A stretch of 64,000 bases of DNA from Thioclava nitratireducens. GTDB taxonomy: Bacteria; Pseudomonadota; Alphaproteobacteria; Rhodobacterales; Rhodobacteraceae. The stretch lies in contig NZ_CP019437.1 in the NCBI RefSeq assembly GCF_001940525.2, positions 1,772,501 through 1,836,500 of the forward strand. The letters run 5' to 3'. Numbering within the stretch: position 1 is the first letter of the stretch; each line of letters begins with the position of its first letter. The position numbers and the translations under genes were made by a program. The notes under the pieces are model-generated. The model did not search any database. It saw only the letters and a list, made by a program, of their open reading frames with translations, and was not told the origin of the DNA. Positions 1 through 9,118 of this stretch are shown here, piece by piece.

Positions 1-158
1 GCGCCGCGGGGGAGGGGATGGATTGCCTCTTCATCACCGGCGGTCTGGCGCATGACCAGTTCGGCGCCGATCCGCAGAACCCCAATCCGGAGCTGCTGCG
101 CACCTGGCTGGAGGCGCGTCAGCGCGATCCACTCTACAGCATGGGGCAACTGACCTGA
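1..158 (+). CDS. HAD-superfamily class IIA hydrolase, C-terminal end only
   Basis: Only the last 51 codons are present; the start lies before the window. The reading frame begins at base 3 and ends at TGA 156-158. The visible tail has a short beta strand and loop of the form GMDCLFITGGLAHDQFG followed by a helix. This matches the C-terminal end of the class IIA HAD hydrolases found upstream of MaoC and ribF genes in many Rhodobacterales. The catalytic HAD motifs are outside the window, so the family call rests on this tail and on gene order. No specific substrate can be given. Confidence 0.6.
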   Translation, partial: AAGEGMDCLFITGGLAHDQFGADPQNPNPELLRTWLEARQRDPLYSMGQLT

Positions 159-188
159 GCGGAGCATCAAATTCTCTACGTAACTTTG

Positions 189-217
189 TTGCGACTTTTG
201 TCTCGGTAGGGTAAAAA
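189..217 (+). promoter_or_regulatory. Possible sigma-70 type promoter before the MaoC gene
   Basis: TTGCGA (189-194) and TAAAAA (212-217) are separated by 17 bases in the AT-richer gap between the HAD end and the MaoC gene. It would drive the MaoC-ribF pair. It is a pattern match only. Confidence 0.3.
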
Positions 218-299
218 AGTTGCGCAGGCGCCTTGCCTGTGCTCTGCCGCATGTGCTATGCCGCAGTGCAACATGAACTTCCGGCTGGGACCTATGGAT

Positions 300-743
300 A
301 TGCTCGACAACCTGCCCCGTGGCACGATCTGCATCGAAGATCTGGAAATCGGCATGGTGCGCTACCTCCGCAAGGAGGTCACCGACCGCGACATCGAGAT
401 GTTCGCGGAGGTTTCCACCGACCATAACCCGGTCCATCTGGACGATGCCTATGCGCAAGACACCATTTTCGAGGGTCGAATCGCGCATGGCATGCTGACC
501 GCGGGTCTGATCTCGGCGGTGATCGGGGAGCAGCTTCCCGGTCACGGCACGGTCTATCTCGGCCAGTCGCTCAAATTCATGGCTCCCGTGCGCCCGGGCG
601 ATGTGGTCTATGCCGAGGTCAAGGTCACGGCGATCGACCATTCGCGTCGCCGTGTCACGCTTGAAACCCACTGCGCGGTGGGCGATACGGTGGTCGTGAA
701 AGGCGAGGCGCTGGTTCTGGCGCCCTCGCGCAAGTTCGACTGA
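300..743 (+). CDS. MaoC family dehydratase (hot-dog fold)
   Basis: The protein has 147 aa from the ATG at 300. The hydratase-2 signature Asp41-x4-His46 lies in STDHNPVHLDDAYA, which in (R)-specific enoyl-CoA hydratases supplies the catalytic pair. The rest fits a single hot-dog domain (IAHGMLTAGL helix, GQSLKFMAPVRPGD strand). The family hydrates trans-2-enoyl-CoA to (R)-3-hydroxyacyl-CoA, but the substrate here is not shown. The frame stays open back to an ATG at 258. I prefer 300 because GGGA at 287-290 is well spaced and homologues start near MLDNLPRG; the ATG at 294 is also possible. It lies 29 bases before ribF and may be co-transcribed with it. Confidence 0.88.
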   Translation: MLDNLPRGTICIEDLEIGMVRYLRKEVTDRDIEMFAEVSTDHNPVHLDDAYAQDTIFEGRIAHGMLTAGLISAVIGEQLPGHGTVYLGQSLKFMAPVRPGDVVYAEVKVTAIDHSRRRVTLETHCAVGDTVVVKGEALVLAPSRKFD

Positions 744-772
744 CCCGGCGACCTCGCCGGAGGGCGGGGTGG

Positions 773-1711
773 ATGAAACGCTTGACCACTTGGAAATCGC
801 TGGAGAAATCCTCGCGCGGGGCCTCCGTCGCGATGGGCAATTTCGACGGCATCCATCTCGGCCATCAATCGGTGATCGATCAGGCGCGCGGGAAAGATGC
901 GCCGCTGGGCGTCATCACCTTCGAACCCCATCCGCGCGAATTCTTCGCGGCGCGCGCCGGCAAGACCCTGCCGCCGTTCCGGCTGATGAACCCCGAGGCG
1001 CGCGCCAACCGGCTCGCCAAGCTCGGCGTCGATCGCCTCTATGAGTTGCCCTTCAACGACGAACTGGCCGATATGAGCGCCGACATGTTCGCCCGCGAGG
1101 TGCTGGCCGAAGGGCTGGGCGTGACCCATGTCGCGGTTGGCGGCGATTTCCGCTTCGGCAAGGGGCGCGAGGGCGACGTGGCGATGCTGACGGAGCTGGG
1201 CGCGAAATACGGCTTCGAGGTCACCGTCGCGCCGCTTCTGCATGTCGAGGGGGTGGAGGCGTCCTCGACCGCGATCCGCACCGCGCTGGCCGAGGGCCGT
1301 CCCGAGGATGCCGCCGCGATGCTGGGCCACCTGCACCGGATCGAGGGCGAAGTGCTCCACGGTGACAAGCGCGGACGCGATCTGGGTTATCCGACCGCGA
1401 ACATGTCGATGGCCGGGCTGCATCTGCCCAAGCTTGGCGTCTATGCGGTGAAGTTCGACGTGCTGACCGGTCCCTACAAGGGTAGCTATCTGGGGGCGGC
1501 GAGCCTCGGAGTGCGTCCGATGTTCGGCGAGAACACCCCGAACCTCGAAACCTATGTCTTCGATTTCAAAGGCGACCTTTATGGCGAGCATGTCTCGGTC
1601 GCGCTGGTCGAATTCCTGCGCCCCGAAATGAAGTTCGACGGGCTCGAGGCGCTGGTCGCGCAGATGGATGCCGATTGCGTCCGCGCGAGGGAGATTCTGG
1701 CGGAGCGCTGA
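773..1711 (+). CDS. ribF: Bifunctional riboflavin kinase / FAD synthetase
   Basis: The protein has 312 aa, the usual RibF length. The N-terminal FAD synthetase domain carries GNFDGIHLGH (residues 22-31), the nucleotidyltransferase HxGH-type motif. The C-terminal flavokinase domain has GDKRGRDLGYPTANM with the conserved PTAN element, and ends with the family's EFLRPEMKFDGLEAL block. It phosphorylates riboflavin to FMN and adenylates FMN to FAD in the cytoplasm. The ATG at 773 follows a GGAGGGCGGGG ribosome site. The other flavin gene in the window, ribH, is 23 kb away. Confidence 0.97.
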   Translation: MKRLTTWKSLEKSSRGASVAMGNFDGIHLGHQSVIDQARGKDAPLGVITFEPHPREFFAARAGKTLPPFRLMNPEARANRLAKLGVDRLYELPFNDELADMSADMFAREVLAEGLGVTHVAVGGDFRFGKGREGDVAMLTELGAKYGFEVTVAPLLHVEGVEASSTAIRTALAEGRPEDAAAMLGHLHRIEGEVLHGDKRGRDLGYPTANMSMAGLHLPKLGVYAVKFDVLTGPYKGSYLGAASLGVRPMFGENTPNLETYVFDFKGDLYGEHVSVALVEFLRPEMKFDGLEALVAQMDADCVRAREILAER

Positions 1712-1863
1712 GGGCCGCGCCCGACCTCGGGTGGGCGCTTTATGTCGCCAGTGGCTGGGCGCTTTATCTCACAAGCCCGAATGACGCGTGAACCGCGACT
1801 CCCTCGCCAATGCGCCCTCCCGGGGGGAGGTCGGGCGCGGCCCGGGGCTGGTCGCCCCGCGCC
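1712..1863 (+). repeat. Dispersed GC-rich foldable repeat, family B copy 1
   Basis: This gap between ribF and the next gene is bounded by a perfect 17 bp inverted repeat: GGGCCGCGCCCGACCTC at 1712-1728 and its complement at 1827-1843. A second copy at 37469-37612 shares an identical 27 bp block (1833-1859 here, 37583-37609 there), plus matching GGGTGGGCGC and CAAGCCCG segments in the same order. Both copies lie just upstream of a plus-strand gene. No transposase is present, so it looks like a small non-coding element. The left arm could also act as a ribF terminator. Confidence 0.7.
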
Positions 1864-1968
1864 AAAAGTCGTCGGTCTGCCCGTCCCGCCATGTCCAAAT
1901 CGCAGATCCGCTCACGATACGCCGATCTGCCCTTTCCATTTCCCCGCCGCTGCCCCATTTTCCGCGCC

Positions 1969-2418
1969 ATGACCAAATTGCGCCCCGAGTTCTGGAAACT
2001 GCCGCTGAAGAAGCTCACCGCCCCCGAATGGGAGGCGCTGTGCGATGGCTGCGGCAAATGTTGCCTGAACAAGCTCGAATACGAGGATACGGGCGAGGTC
2101 GTCTTCACCCGCGTCGCCTGTCGGCTGCTCGATGGTGAGAGCTGCAGCTGCACGCAATATGACATTCGCCACCAGTTCGTCCCCGAATGCGTGACGCTGA
2201 GCCCCAAGACGATCCACAAGATCGCCTATTGGATGCCCGCGACCTGCGCCTACCGGCTGCGCTTCGAAGACAAACCTCTACACGACTGGCACTACCTGAT
2301 CTCGGGCTCGCGCGAGACGGTCCATGAGGCCGGGGAGAGCGTGCGCGGCTGGACCGTGCCCGAGTTCGAAGTGCCCGAAGACGAGTGGGACGAATACACG
2401 ATCGAGGATCTCTCATGA
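1969..2418 (+). CDS. YcgN-type cysteine-cluster protein (UPF0260)
   Basis: The protein has 149 aa from the ATG at 1969, close to the roughly 150 aa of E. coli YcgN. The signature CDGCGKCCLNKLE near the N-terminus is followed by Cys residues in VACRLLDGESCSCTQY, PECV and ATCAY, as in the zinc/iron-chelating CxxCxxCC family. The frame is open to 1810, but the upstream codons fall in repeat family B, so the start at MTKLRPEFW is preferred. Molecular function is not established for the family. It overlaps the next gene by four bases (ATGA), suggesting translational coupling. Confidence 0.9.
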   Translation: MTKLRPEFWKLPLKKLTAPEWEALCDGCGKCCLNKLEYEDTGEVVFTRVACRLLDGESCSCTQYDIRHQFVPECVTLSPKTIHKIAYWMPATCAYRLRFEDKPLHDWHYLISGSRETVHEAGESVRGWTVPEFEVPEDEWDEYTIEDLS

Positions 2419-3464
2419 ATTTTGCCTCCGACAACACGTCCGGCGCCCATCCCGCCATTCTCGAGGGCCTCACGGCCGCGAATGAGGGTCATCTGCATTC
2501 CTATGGCGACGATCCGATCACCGAGGGCGTTCAGGCGAAGATCCGCGAGATCTTCGAGGCACCCGAAGCGCGTGTCTATCTGGTCGCGACCGGGACGGCG
2601 GCCAATGCGCTCTCCTGTGCGGTGCTGACCGATCCCTGGGGCGCGATCTTCTGCCACCGCAACGCCCATATCGAGGAAGACGAGTGCGGCGCGCCGGAAT
2701 TCTACACCAACGGCTCGAAACTGGTTCTGGTCGACGGGCCGGATGCGAAGATGGACGCCGACGCGCTGGCGCGCACCATCGCGCACACGGGCCGCGGCGG
2801 TATCCATAACGTGCAGCGCGGCATGGTCTCGATCACCAACTCGACCGAGGCAGGCGCGGTCTATTCGCCCGAGGACGTGAAGGCGCTGACCGATGTCGCA
2901 CGCCGCTACCATCTGCCGGTGCATATGGACGGCGCGCGTTTTGCCAATGCGCTGGTCGCTGCGGGTTGCACTCCTGCGGAGATGACGTGGAAGGCGGGCG
3001 TCGACGTGCTCAGCTTCGGCGGCACCAAGAACGGCTGCATGGCGGTTGAGGCGGTGGTGATCTTCGATCCCAAACGCGCCTGGGAGTTCGAGCTGCGCCG
3101 CAAGCGCGGTGGCCATCTTTTCTCGAAACACCGTTTCCTCGCGGCCCAGATGCAGGCCTATCTGGCCGATGATCTGTGGTTGAAGACCGCGCGGCATGCA
3201 AATGAAATGGCACGCAAACTCTCGGAAGGCATCGGCCAGATCGAGGGCGCGAAGCTGATCCACCCGACGCAGGCCAATGCGGTCTTCGCCGCCTTGCCGC
3301 GCGGCGCGCATAAGCGCGCGAATGCGGCCGGGGCCTATTACTATCTCTGGCCCTTCGATCAGTCGCTGGAAGGCCCTGAAGACGAGCTTCTGGCCGCGCG
3401 TCTGGTCTGCTCCTGGGCCACAACGCCCGAGGAAATCGACGCCTTCCTCAGCCACCTGGCGTAA
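2415..3464 (+). CDS. ltaE: Low-specificity L-threonine aldolase (PLP enzyme)
   Basis: The protein has 349 aa and fits fold-type I PLP aldolases. MNFASDNTSGAHP at the N-terminus is typical of the family, Asp172 in HMDGARFANA would bind the PLP pyridine nitrogen, and Lys205 in SFGGTKNG would form the Schiff base. The reaction splits L-threonine or allo-threonine into glycine and acetaldehyde, with related beta-hydroxy amino acids also accepted in the family. The ATG at 2415 overlaps the YcgN stop. An in-frame upstream codon at 2385 lies inside YcgN and is unlikely to be used. Confidence 0.93.
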   Translation: MNFASDNTSGAHPAILEGLTAANEGHLHSYGDDPITEGVQAKIREIFEAPEARVYLVATGTAANALSCAVLTDPWGAIFCHRNAHIEEDECGAPEFYTNGSKLVLVDGPDAKMDADALARTIAHTGRGGIHNVQRGMVSITNSTEAGAVYSPEDVKALTDVARRYHLPVHMDGARFANALVAAGCTPAEMTWKAGVDVLSFGGTKNGCMAVEAVVIFDPKRAWEFELRRKRGGHLFSKHRFLAAQMQAYLADDLWLKTARHANEMARKLSEGIGQIEGAKLIHPTQANAVFAALPRGAHKRANAAGAYYYLWPFDQSLEGPEDELLAARLVCSWATTPEEIDAFLSHLA

Positions 3465-3477
3465 TCGGCGCCGAAGA

Positions 3478-4023
3478 TCAGCGCCGCCCGGGCAGCTCGC
3501 GAAATGCGATCTTCTCGGGCGGGCCATCCCATTCCGGATGCTCTTTCTGCGCGGCTCTCAGGGCCGCGCGGAACCGGCGGATCGCACCAAGGCCCGGAAT
3601 GCGCGGGATATGTGCGAGCTCCCAGTGAATGCCGTTGATCGGATCGTCGAAGAACACCGCGTAATAGCCCGGCGCATAGACGGGATATTCCCGCGGGGCG
3701 TCTGTCACCGACAGCTCGCGCGGGATCAGGAAATCTCGGTGAAACGCATCCACTTCGGCGCGTGACTTCGCCCAGAGCGCGATATGATGTATGCCCACCG
3801 CCCGCGCGTCATGATCCAGCTTCTTGCCGGAATGCGCGGGCTGGATGCCGATATAGGAATGCGGCATCGGGAAGCGCGCCATGTAATAGGTCGACCGATA
3901 TCCGATATCGAGCGTCCAGAAGCTCTTATATCCAAGCCATCCGAACATCGCATCGTAGAAGGCGATCGACCTTTCATAGTCGAGCACCGAAAATTCGACG
4001 TGATTGACCCCGCGCCAACGCAT
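3478..4023 (-). CDS. VOC / glyoxalase-fold family protein
   Basis: The protein has 181 aa from the ATG at 4023, which has a strong AGGAGG ribosome site. Two VOC half-modules are visible: GVNHVEFSVLDYERSIAFYDAMFGWLGY near the N-terminus and GIHHIALWAKSRAEVDAFHRDFL near the middle, ending in an FFDDPINGIHWELAH strand. The conserved His and Glu positions (NHVEF, HHIAL, WELAH) are consistent with a metal site. Substrate is unknown; members include glyoxalases, dioxygenases and resistance proteins. The gene converges on the aldolase gene with a 13-base gap. Confidence 0.8.
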   Translation of the reverse strand: MRWRGVNHVEFSVLDYERSIAFYDAMFGWLGYKSFWTLDIGYRSTYYMARFPMPHSYIGIQPAHSGKKLDHDARAVGIHHIALWAKSRAEVDAFHRDFLIPRELSVTDAPREYPVYAPGYYAVFFDDPINGIHWELAHIPRIPGLGAIRRFRAALRAAQKEHPEWDGPPEKIAFRELPGRR

Positions 4024-4083
4024 GAGAGGCCTCCTTTCGGTTGCCTTCACACTAGACGAGGCAGGCGACCATGCAATGACGCT

Positions 4084-4563
4084 TCACGCAGACGGGATAG
4101 GGTAGGGCGGCTGCCAGACCTTTGCGGGGGCAAGCTGCCGGACCGTCGCGGGGGTAACCTCGAACAGCACGAGATGGCTCAGATCGGGGCGCGAGCGCGA
4201 CGCATAGAGCATCGCTTGCGCGCCGCTGTTCCGCGCTCGATCCGAGAAGTGCCAAGTGGACGAGGGCGCGCCGCTCGCCCTCTCATCCTGCCAGACCGCC
4301 GCCGCCGCCGCCTGATCGGGCGTGCCTCGCAGGTCGTCCACCGCCTGCGCTGTGATCTCCAACGGAACGATCACCCGCGGCGGATCGCTCGCCCGCACGT
4401 AACGCCGCAGGGCTACGCCAGCCCCTTCGGCACTCAGCGAGGCATAAAGGGCTACCTGCCCGGAATGATGAAACCGGCCCTCCGGATGGCGGGCCGGTTC
4501 GCAAGCATCTTCGGCACGATCGGCAGAGAGGATCCGCCAGACCGTGCCGTGGAAAGAGATCAC
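4084..4563 (-). CDS. RES-domain protein (putative NAD+-consuming toxin family)
   Basis: The protein has 159 aa from a GTG start at 4563 that overlaps the trxB stop (GTGA). WRIL near the N-terminus, [15 protein letters not shown] and the following [15 protein letters not shown] match the RES fold, in which an Arg and a Tyr-Ala-Ser strand frame the NAD site. RES toxins degrade NAD+ and are normally paired with an Xre/DUF2384 antitoxin encoded immediately upstream. Here the upstream gene is trxB, and no antitoxin-like ORF is visible on either side. It may be a domesticated or solitary RES protein. The family call is fairly sure; toxicity is not. Confidence 0.7.
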   Translation of the reverse strand: MISFHGTVWRILSADRAEDACEPARHPEGRFHHSGQVALYASLSAEGAGVALRRYVRASDPPRVIVPLEITAQAVDDLRGTPDQAAAAAVWQDERASGAPSSTWHFSDRARNSGAQAMLYASRSRPDLSHLVLFEVTPATVRQLAPAKVWQPPYPIPSA

Positions 4564-5510
4564 TCGGCTTCGCCCTGCTCGGCGAGGAATTTCTCGGCGT
4601 CGAGCGCGGCCATGCAGCCCATGCCGGCGGAGGTGACCGCCTGACGATAAGTGTGATCGGTCAGGTCGCCTGCCGCGAAAATGCCCGGCTGCGAGGTCCG
4701 GGTCGAGCCCGGCTCCACCCAGACATAGCCGCCCGATTGCATCTTCAGGCTGTCATTGACCAGTTCCGACGAAGGCGCGTGGCCGATCGCCACGAAGAAC
4801 CCGTCGCAGGGGATCACCTTCTCCGAGCCGTCCGCGGTGGATTTCACGCGCACGCCGGTCACGCCCAGCGGATTTTCGTCGCCGAGGATTTCCTCGACCG
4901 TGTGATTCCACTCGATCTCGACCTTGGGGTTCTTGAACAGGCGCTCCTGCAGGATCTTCTCCGAACGCAGCGTGTCGCGGCGGTGGATCAGCGTCACCTT
5001 GGAAGCGAAGTTGGTCAGGAACAGCGCCTCTTCGACCGCGGTGTTGCCGCCGCCGATCACCACGACCTCCTTGCCGCGATAGAAGAACCCGTCACAGGTC
5101 GCGCAGGCCGAGACGCCGAAGCCCTTGAACTTCTCTTCCGAGGGGAGCCCAAGCCATTTCGCCTGCGCGCCGGTGGCGAGGATCACCGCCGAAGCCTCGT
5201 AGGTCGTACCCGAATCGCCTTTTGCAACGAAGGGTCGCTTCGACGTGTCGAGTTCGGTGATCATATCCATGATGATCTCGGTGCCCATCGCGCGGGCATG
5301 CTCTTCCATCTTCACCATCAGCTCGGGGCCCTGGATCTCGCTCTCGCCGGGCCAGTTCTCGACCTCGGTGGTGATGGTCAGCTGGCCGCCCGGCTGCATG
5401 CCCTGCACCAGAACCGGCTCGAGCATCGCACGCGACGCATAGACCGCCGCCGTGTAGCCGGCAGGGCCGGAACCGATGATCAGAACCTTGGTTTTCTTCG
5501 TCTCGGACAT
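4560..5510 (-). CDS. trxB: Thioredoxin-disulfide reductase
   Basis: The protein has 316 aa. An N-terminal FAD-binding [16 protein letters not shown] motif is followed by the redox-active ACATCDGFF (CxxC), a second Rossmann motif [14 protein letters not shown] and the C-terminal FAD motif [10 protein letters not shown]. The enzyme reduces thioredoxin with NADPH. The ATG at 5510 has an ideal AAGGAGG ribosome site; upstream in-frame codons belong to the divergent regulatory region. It is divergent from an Lrp-family gene and overlaps the downstream RES gene. Confidence 0.97.
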   Translation of the reverse strand: MSETKKTKVLIIGSGPAGYTAAVYASRAMLEPVLVQGMQPGGQLTITTEVENWPGESEIQGPELMVKMEEHARAMGTEIIMDMITELDTSKRPFVAKGDSGTTYEASAVILATGAQAKWLGLPSEEKFKGFGVSACATCDGFFYRGKEVVVIGGGNTAVEEALFLTNFASKVTLIHRRDTLRSEKILQERLFKNPKVEIEWNHTVEEILGDENPLGVTGVRVKSTADGSEKVIPCDGFFVAIGHAPSSELVNDSLKMQSGGYVWVEPGSTRTSQPGIFAAGDLTDHTYRQAVTSAGMGCMAALDAEKFLAEQGEAE

Positions 5511-5678
5511 GCCCGCCTCCTTGGAAATCTGCCCGACGGATATAGTCGGAGCGAAGCGCGCCGAAAAGCCCCTGCATGCCGCGACAAATAGCACTTGCGG
5601 AGCGTGTCGCGAAATATTATTGCGCCTCCTCTCTTCCGGCGGTAAGTTCTGCCGCAACGCACGAAGGATTATTTCAAC

Positions 5679-6179
5679 ATGGCCACCTCTCGGCTCGACG
5701 ATATCGACCGCAAAATCCTTGCTGAACTGCAGGCGGACGGGCGGATGACGAATGTCGAATTGGCGAAACGCGTGGGGATTTCGGCCCCGCCGTGCCTGCG
5801 CCGCGTGCGCACTCTTGAAGAGGCGGGTTACATTCGTGGCTACCATGCCGATGTAAACCCGCGCGAACTGGGATTCGAGGTGCAGGTCTTCGCGATGGTG
5901 CGCCTGCACAGCCAGGCCGAGGCGGACCTGTCGAATTTCGAGGCGCGCTGCCGGGAATGGCCGCTCGTGCGCGAGTGCCACATGCTCAACGGCGAGATCG
6001 ATTTCGTGCTGAAATGCGTGGCGCCCGACCTGTCGAGCTTCCAGAGCTTCCTGACCGGGCAACTTACCGCCGCCGAGAACGTCGCCAGCGTGAAAACCTC
6101 GCTGGTAATCCGCTGTGCCAAGGACGAGCCGGGCGTGCCCTTCGACGTGCTCGAAGAGCGTATCGCCAAACTGGCCTGA
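5679..6179 (+). CDS. Lrp/AsnC family transcriptional regulator
   Basis: The protein has 166 aa with the standard layout. An N-terminal winged helix-turn-helix ([27 protein letters not shown], then [18 protein letters not shown]) is followed by a RAM ligand domain ([11 protein letters not shown], then [14 protein letters not shown]). It is divergent from trxB. The 168-base gap holds the AT-rich stretch GCGAAATATTATTGCGC at about 5610-5626, a plausible binding site. Amino-acid or thiol-related control is suggested only by position. AAGGA precedes the ATG. Confidence 0.93.
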   Translation: MATSRLDDIDRKILAELQADGRMTNVELAKRVGISAPPCLRRVRTLEEAGYIRGYHADVNPRELGFEVQVFAMVRLHSQAEADLSNFEARCREWPLVRECHMLNGEIDFVLKCVAPDLSSFQSFLTGQLTAAENVASVKTSLVIRCAKDEPGVPFDVLEERIAKLA

Positions 6180-6212
6180 GCCTTGCCCTGACCCCATCCG
6201 TTGCCGGAGGTG

Positions 6213-6340
6213 CGCTGCCCCTCCCTTCGCTGTCGCGAATTCCCGCCCCGGGATATTTTCGCCAAGCCGAAGGGGCGCGTGGCCGCTTCGCTCTTGAGAA
6301 ATATCCCGAGGGGGCCGTAGGCCCCGGGGGCAGAGCCCAC
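6213..6340. repeat. Family A intergenic repeat, two opposed copies
   Basis: The gap between the convergent lrp and MFS genes holds one reverse copy (about 6213-6274, containing CCCCGGGATATTTTC and GCCAAGCCGAAG) and one forward copy (about 6295-6340, AAATATCCCGAGGGGG then GGCCCCGGGGGCAGAGCCC). The AAATATCCCGGG core followed by a GC hairpin recurs at 9847, 14498, 17391, 36871 and 55550. A terminator or 3'-end role is inferred from position. Confidence 0.75.
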
Positions 6341-6343
6341 GTC

Positions 6344-6402
6344 TTTTTTGATATATGTCGCCGGCCGGCGAAGCGTTTCTTGATATATTTCGCCGTCCGG
6401 CG
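6344..6402. repeat. Short tandem repeat, family C
   Basis: Two 27 bp units with 32 bp period occupy 6344-6370 and 6376-6402. They share TTGATATAT then TCGCCG then CCGGCG and differ at only three positions. Each unit ends in a CGCCGNCCGGCG self-complementary block that could fold. They sit just 3' of the MFS stop codon. Confidence 0.65.
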
Positions 6403-6417
6403 ACGGGGCGGCGCCCC

Positions 6418-7641
6418 TCAGCGCGTCTCTTTCGGGCGCAGCACCAGCCAGATCAGCGCGGCGCCGGCCAGCGTCAGAAACGGGATCATCGCGAGGTTGA
6501 CTGCCTGCCAGCCCGCCTGGGCATTGCCGCTCTGGGTGCAGTTCATCAGCCCGCCCGAGGCGAGCGAGGCGAGGAAGACGCCGCCGAACACCACGAAATC
6601 GTTCATCCCCTGCACATGCCCGCGCTCTTCCGGGCTATGGGCTGAGGCGAGCATCGCGGTCGCCCCGATGAAGCCGAAGTTCCAGCCGAGGCCGAGGAGG
6701 ATGAGCGTGGCGTAGAACTGTGCGAGATCGACGCCGCTCAGTGCCATCGCACCCGCTGCGGCGAGGATGGCCAGTCCTGTGCCGACGATCGCCTCTTTGC
6801 CGAAACGGGCGATCAGGTGGCCGGTGAAAAAGCTCGGCACATACATGGCGAGCACATGCGCCGAGACGATATTGGCCGCGTCCGCTTGCTCGAACCCGCA
6901 GCCGACGACCGCGAGCGGCGTCGAGGTCATCACGAGGTTCATCAACGCGTAGGAGACCATGGCGCAGATCATCGCGACGAGGATGACCGGATCTTTCAGC
7001 AACTCGCGGCGGCTGCGGCCCTCGTGACGTTCGTGCTTCTTGCGCCGTCCCGGGGCGGGGATGTCGAGGAAGGAAAACAGGATCGGCCCGAGCGCATTGA
7101 TCGCGATGATCGCGAGATATGTCGCCATGAAGGGTACGACCATCGCCTCGCTCGTGACTTTCACCAACTGCGGCCCGATGATCGCAGCCACCAGCCCGCC
7201 CGCCATCACGTAGGATATCGCCTTGGGCTGAAACTCCGCGCTGGCGGTATCGGTCGCCGCGAAGCGGTAGAAGCCCTGCGCCGACATGTATGTACCGGTG
7301 AAGAACGACCCCAGCATGAAGAGCGCGAAGGAACCGTGGAACAGCGCATAGGCCGCGGTCGCCGCCCCCAGCGCGCCCATCGCATTGGCGAGGATGAAAC
7401 CCGCGCGGCGACCCTTCGCTGCCATGAATTCCGACATCGGCTGTGCCGAGAGGACCGAGCCAAGAATGATCAGCGACAGGGGCAGCGTCGCGAAGCAGGG
7501 GTTGGGCGAGAGCATCTGGCCCGCGAGCCCGCCCACAGTGAAGATCATCGGCATTTGCGCGCCAAGCAGCGCCTGTGCCAGGACCAGCACGATCGTGTTG
7601 CGCATTTCGCGCGTGGCGGGAGGGGCGGGAATGTCACTCAT
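6418..7641 (-). CDS. Major facilitator superfamily transporter
   Basis: The protein has 407 aa with about 12 hydrophobic segments and a charged central loop ([20 protein letters not shown]) between the two six-helix halves, the classical MFS layout. It is an inner-membrane secondary transporter. The substrate is not recognisable, and no specific drug or sugar motif stands out. The ribosome site before the ATG at 7641 is weak. The gene is divergent from the glycosylase gene and its 3' end is packed with repeats. Confidence 0.88.
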   Translation of the reverse strand: MSDIPAPPATREMRNTIVLVLAQALLGAQMPMIFTVGGLAGQMLSPNPCFATLPLSLIILGSVLSAQPMSEFMAAKGRRAGFILANAMGALGAATAAYALFHGSFALFMLGSFFTGTYMSAQGFYRFAATDTASAEFQPKAISYVMAGGLVAAIIGPQLVKVTSEAMVVPFMATYLAIIAINALGPILFSFLDIPAPGRRKKHERHEGRSRRELLKDPVILVAMICAMVSYALMNLVMTSTPLAVVGCGFEQADAANIVSAHVLAMYVPSFFTGHLIARFGKEAIVGTGLAILAAAGAMALSGVDLAQFYATLILLGLGWNFGFIGATAMLASAHSPEERGHVQGMNDFVVFGGVFLASLASGGLMNCTQSGNAQAGWQAVNLAMIPFLTLAGAALIWLVLRPKETR

Positions 7642-7706
7642 GACAGCTTGCTAGCGTGGCGATTGGGGGCTGGCAAGCGGGCGCGGCATGAGGCAGGGTG
7701 TCGCGC

Positions 7707-8339
7707 ATGGTTGGACGTATCATTACCTGCGAAGACGACATTGCCGAAGGCACCGAATTTCTCTGCCGCGCCGAGCCGCGTTTTGCGGAGGTCTGTGCGC
7801 TGACGGGGCCTTGGCCCTTACGCCGCCGCGAGGACGGGTTCGAGGCGCTGCGCGACGCGATCATCGGCCAGCAGGTTTCGGTCGCCGCCGCGAATTCGAT
7901 CCGCAACAAGGTTATCGGCGCGGGCTTCGGCGATCCGGTCTCGATCGCTGGCGCCTCGGAAGAGGACCTGCGCGCCTGTGGCCTTTCGCGCCAGAAGGTG
8001 CGCTACCTGCAGGCGCTCTCCAATTCCGGTGTCGATTTCGAGGGGCTGCGCGCGATGCCCGACGAGGAGGTGGTCGCGCAGCTCCTGCCGATCCCCGGCA
8101 TCGGGCGTTGGACCGTGGAGATGTACCTGATCTTCGCTCTGGGCCGCGCCGATGTTTTCGCGGTCGACGATCTGGCGCTCGCCGAAGGGGCGCGGCTGCT
8201 ATTCGATCTACCCGAGCGGCCCAAGCGCAAGCAATTCAATGAGCTATCGGCGGCCTGGTCGCCGTGGCGCGCGGTTGCGGCGCGTGGCCTCTGGGCCTAT
8301 TACGCGGCGTGTAAAGATCGTGAAGGAGTTGCCCCATGA
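7707..8339 (+). CDS. DNA-3-methyladenine glycosylase, AlkA/HhH-GPD family
   Basis: The protein has 210 aa from the ATG at 7707, preceded by GAGGCAGGG; a GTG at 7698 is in frame but too close to that site. The HhH-GPD core is clear: AIIGQQVSVAAANSIRNK, helix-hairpin-helix LLPIPGIGRWTVEMYLIF, and the catalytic Asp in VFAVDDLALAEG. It removes alkylated bases in base-excision repair. No LexA box is seen upstream. It overlaps the following esterase gene by four bases (ATGA). Confidence 0.93.
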   Translation: MVGRIITCEDDIAEGTEFLCRAEPRFAEVCALTGPWPLRRREDGFEALRDAIIGQQVSVAAANSIRNKVIGAGFGDPVSIAGASEEDLRACGLSRQKVRYLQALSNSGVDFEGLRAMPDEEVVAQLLPIPGIGRWTVEMYLIFALGRADVFAVDDLALAEGARLLFDLPERPKRKQFNELSAAWSPWRAVAARGLWAYYAACKDREGVAP

Positions 8340-8998
8340 CCCGCAAGCTGGACGCCGGACGCAGAGAGCCGCAATCCGGTACGGTGAAATCCGCCGTGGT
8401 GTTTCTGCATGGCTACGGTGCGGACGGGGCGGACCTTCTGGGCCTCGCCGATCCGCTGGGCCAGCATTTGCCCGACACGCTGTTTCTCGCGCCCGACGCG
8501 CCTGAGCCCTGCCGCGCGGCCCCTTACGGTCGTCAATGGTTCCCGATTCCGTGGATCGACAATTCCAGCGAAGCGGAATCCGCTCAAGGTCTCAAGGATG
8601 CTGCAGCCGACGTGGATGCGTTCCTCGACTCCGTGCTGGAAGAGCAGGGGCTGACGCCCGCGCAGCTCGCCGTGATCGGCTTCTCGCAAGGCACGATGAC
8701 CGCGCTCGAAGTGCTGCCGCGCCGCGCCGAACCGGTCGCGGGACTGGTGGCCTTCTCGGGGCGTCTGCTGCGCCCGGAAGCCCTGGGCACTGAGGCGATC
8801 TCGAAGCCGCCGGTGCTGCTGATCCATGGCGATCAGGATCCGGTCGTGCCCTTTGCCGATATGGGCAAGGCTGGCGATGCGCTGGTCTCGGCGGGTTTCG
8901 ACACTTATGCCCATGTAATGAAGGGCACCGGGCACGGAATCGCACCGGACGGACTCTCGGTGGCGCTGGCCTTCCTGCAGGACAAGCTGCCCGGCTGA
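8336..8998 (+). CDS. Carboxylesterase / phospholipase-like alpha/beta hydrolase
   Basis: The protein has 220 aa. The nucleophile elbow GFSQGTMTA, an acid in LLIHGDQDPVVPF and the late His in GTGHGIAPDGL form the catalytic triad. The oxyanion strand AVVFLHGYGADGADL begins the fold. This is the small carboxylesterase/phospholipase family (YpfH and acyl-protein thioesterase relatives), cytoplasmic by lack of a signal peptide. The natural substrate is not known. It is translationally coupled to the glycosylase gene. Confidence 0.9.
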   Translation: MTRKLDAGRREPQSGTVKSAVVFLHGYGADGADLLGLADPLGQHLPDTLFLAPDAPEPCRAAPYGRQWFPIPWIDNSSEAESAQGLKDAAADVDAFLDSVLEEQGLTPAQLAVIGFSQGTMTALEVLPRRAEPVAGLVAFSGRLLRPEALGTEAISKPPVLLIHGDQDPVVPFADMGKAGDALVSAGFDTYAHVMKGTGHGIAPDGLSVALAFLQDKLPG

Positions 8999-9118
8999 TC
9001 GGCGGGGCATGCCGCAGCGCCGCGACGCCGGGCTCCATTCTCCGTCTTGGGCCGTCATTTCCCTGTCATGGCAGTTTGCTACCCATGCCGCATGGCAGCA
9101 ATCGCGAGATCAAGAGGC

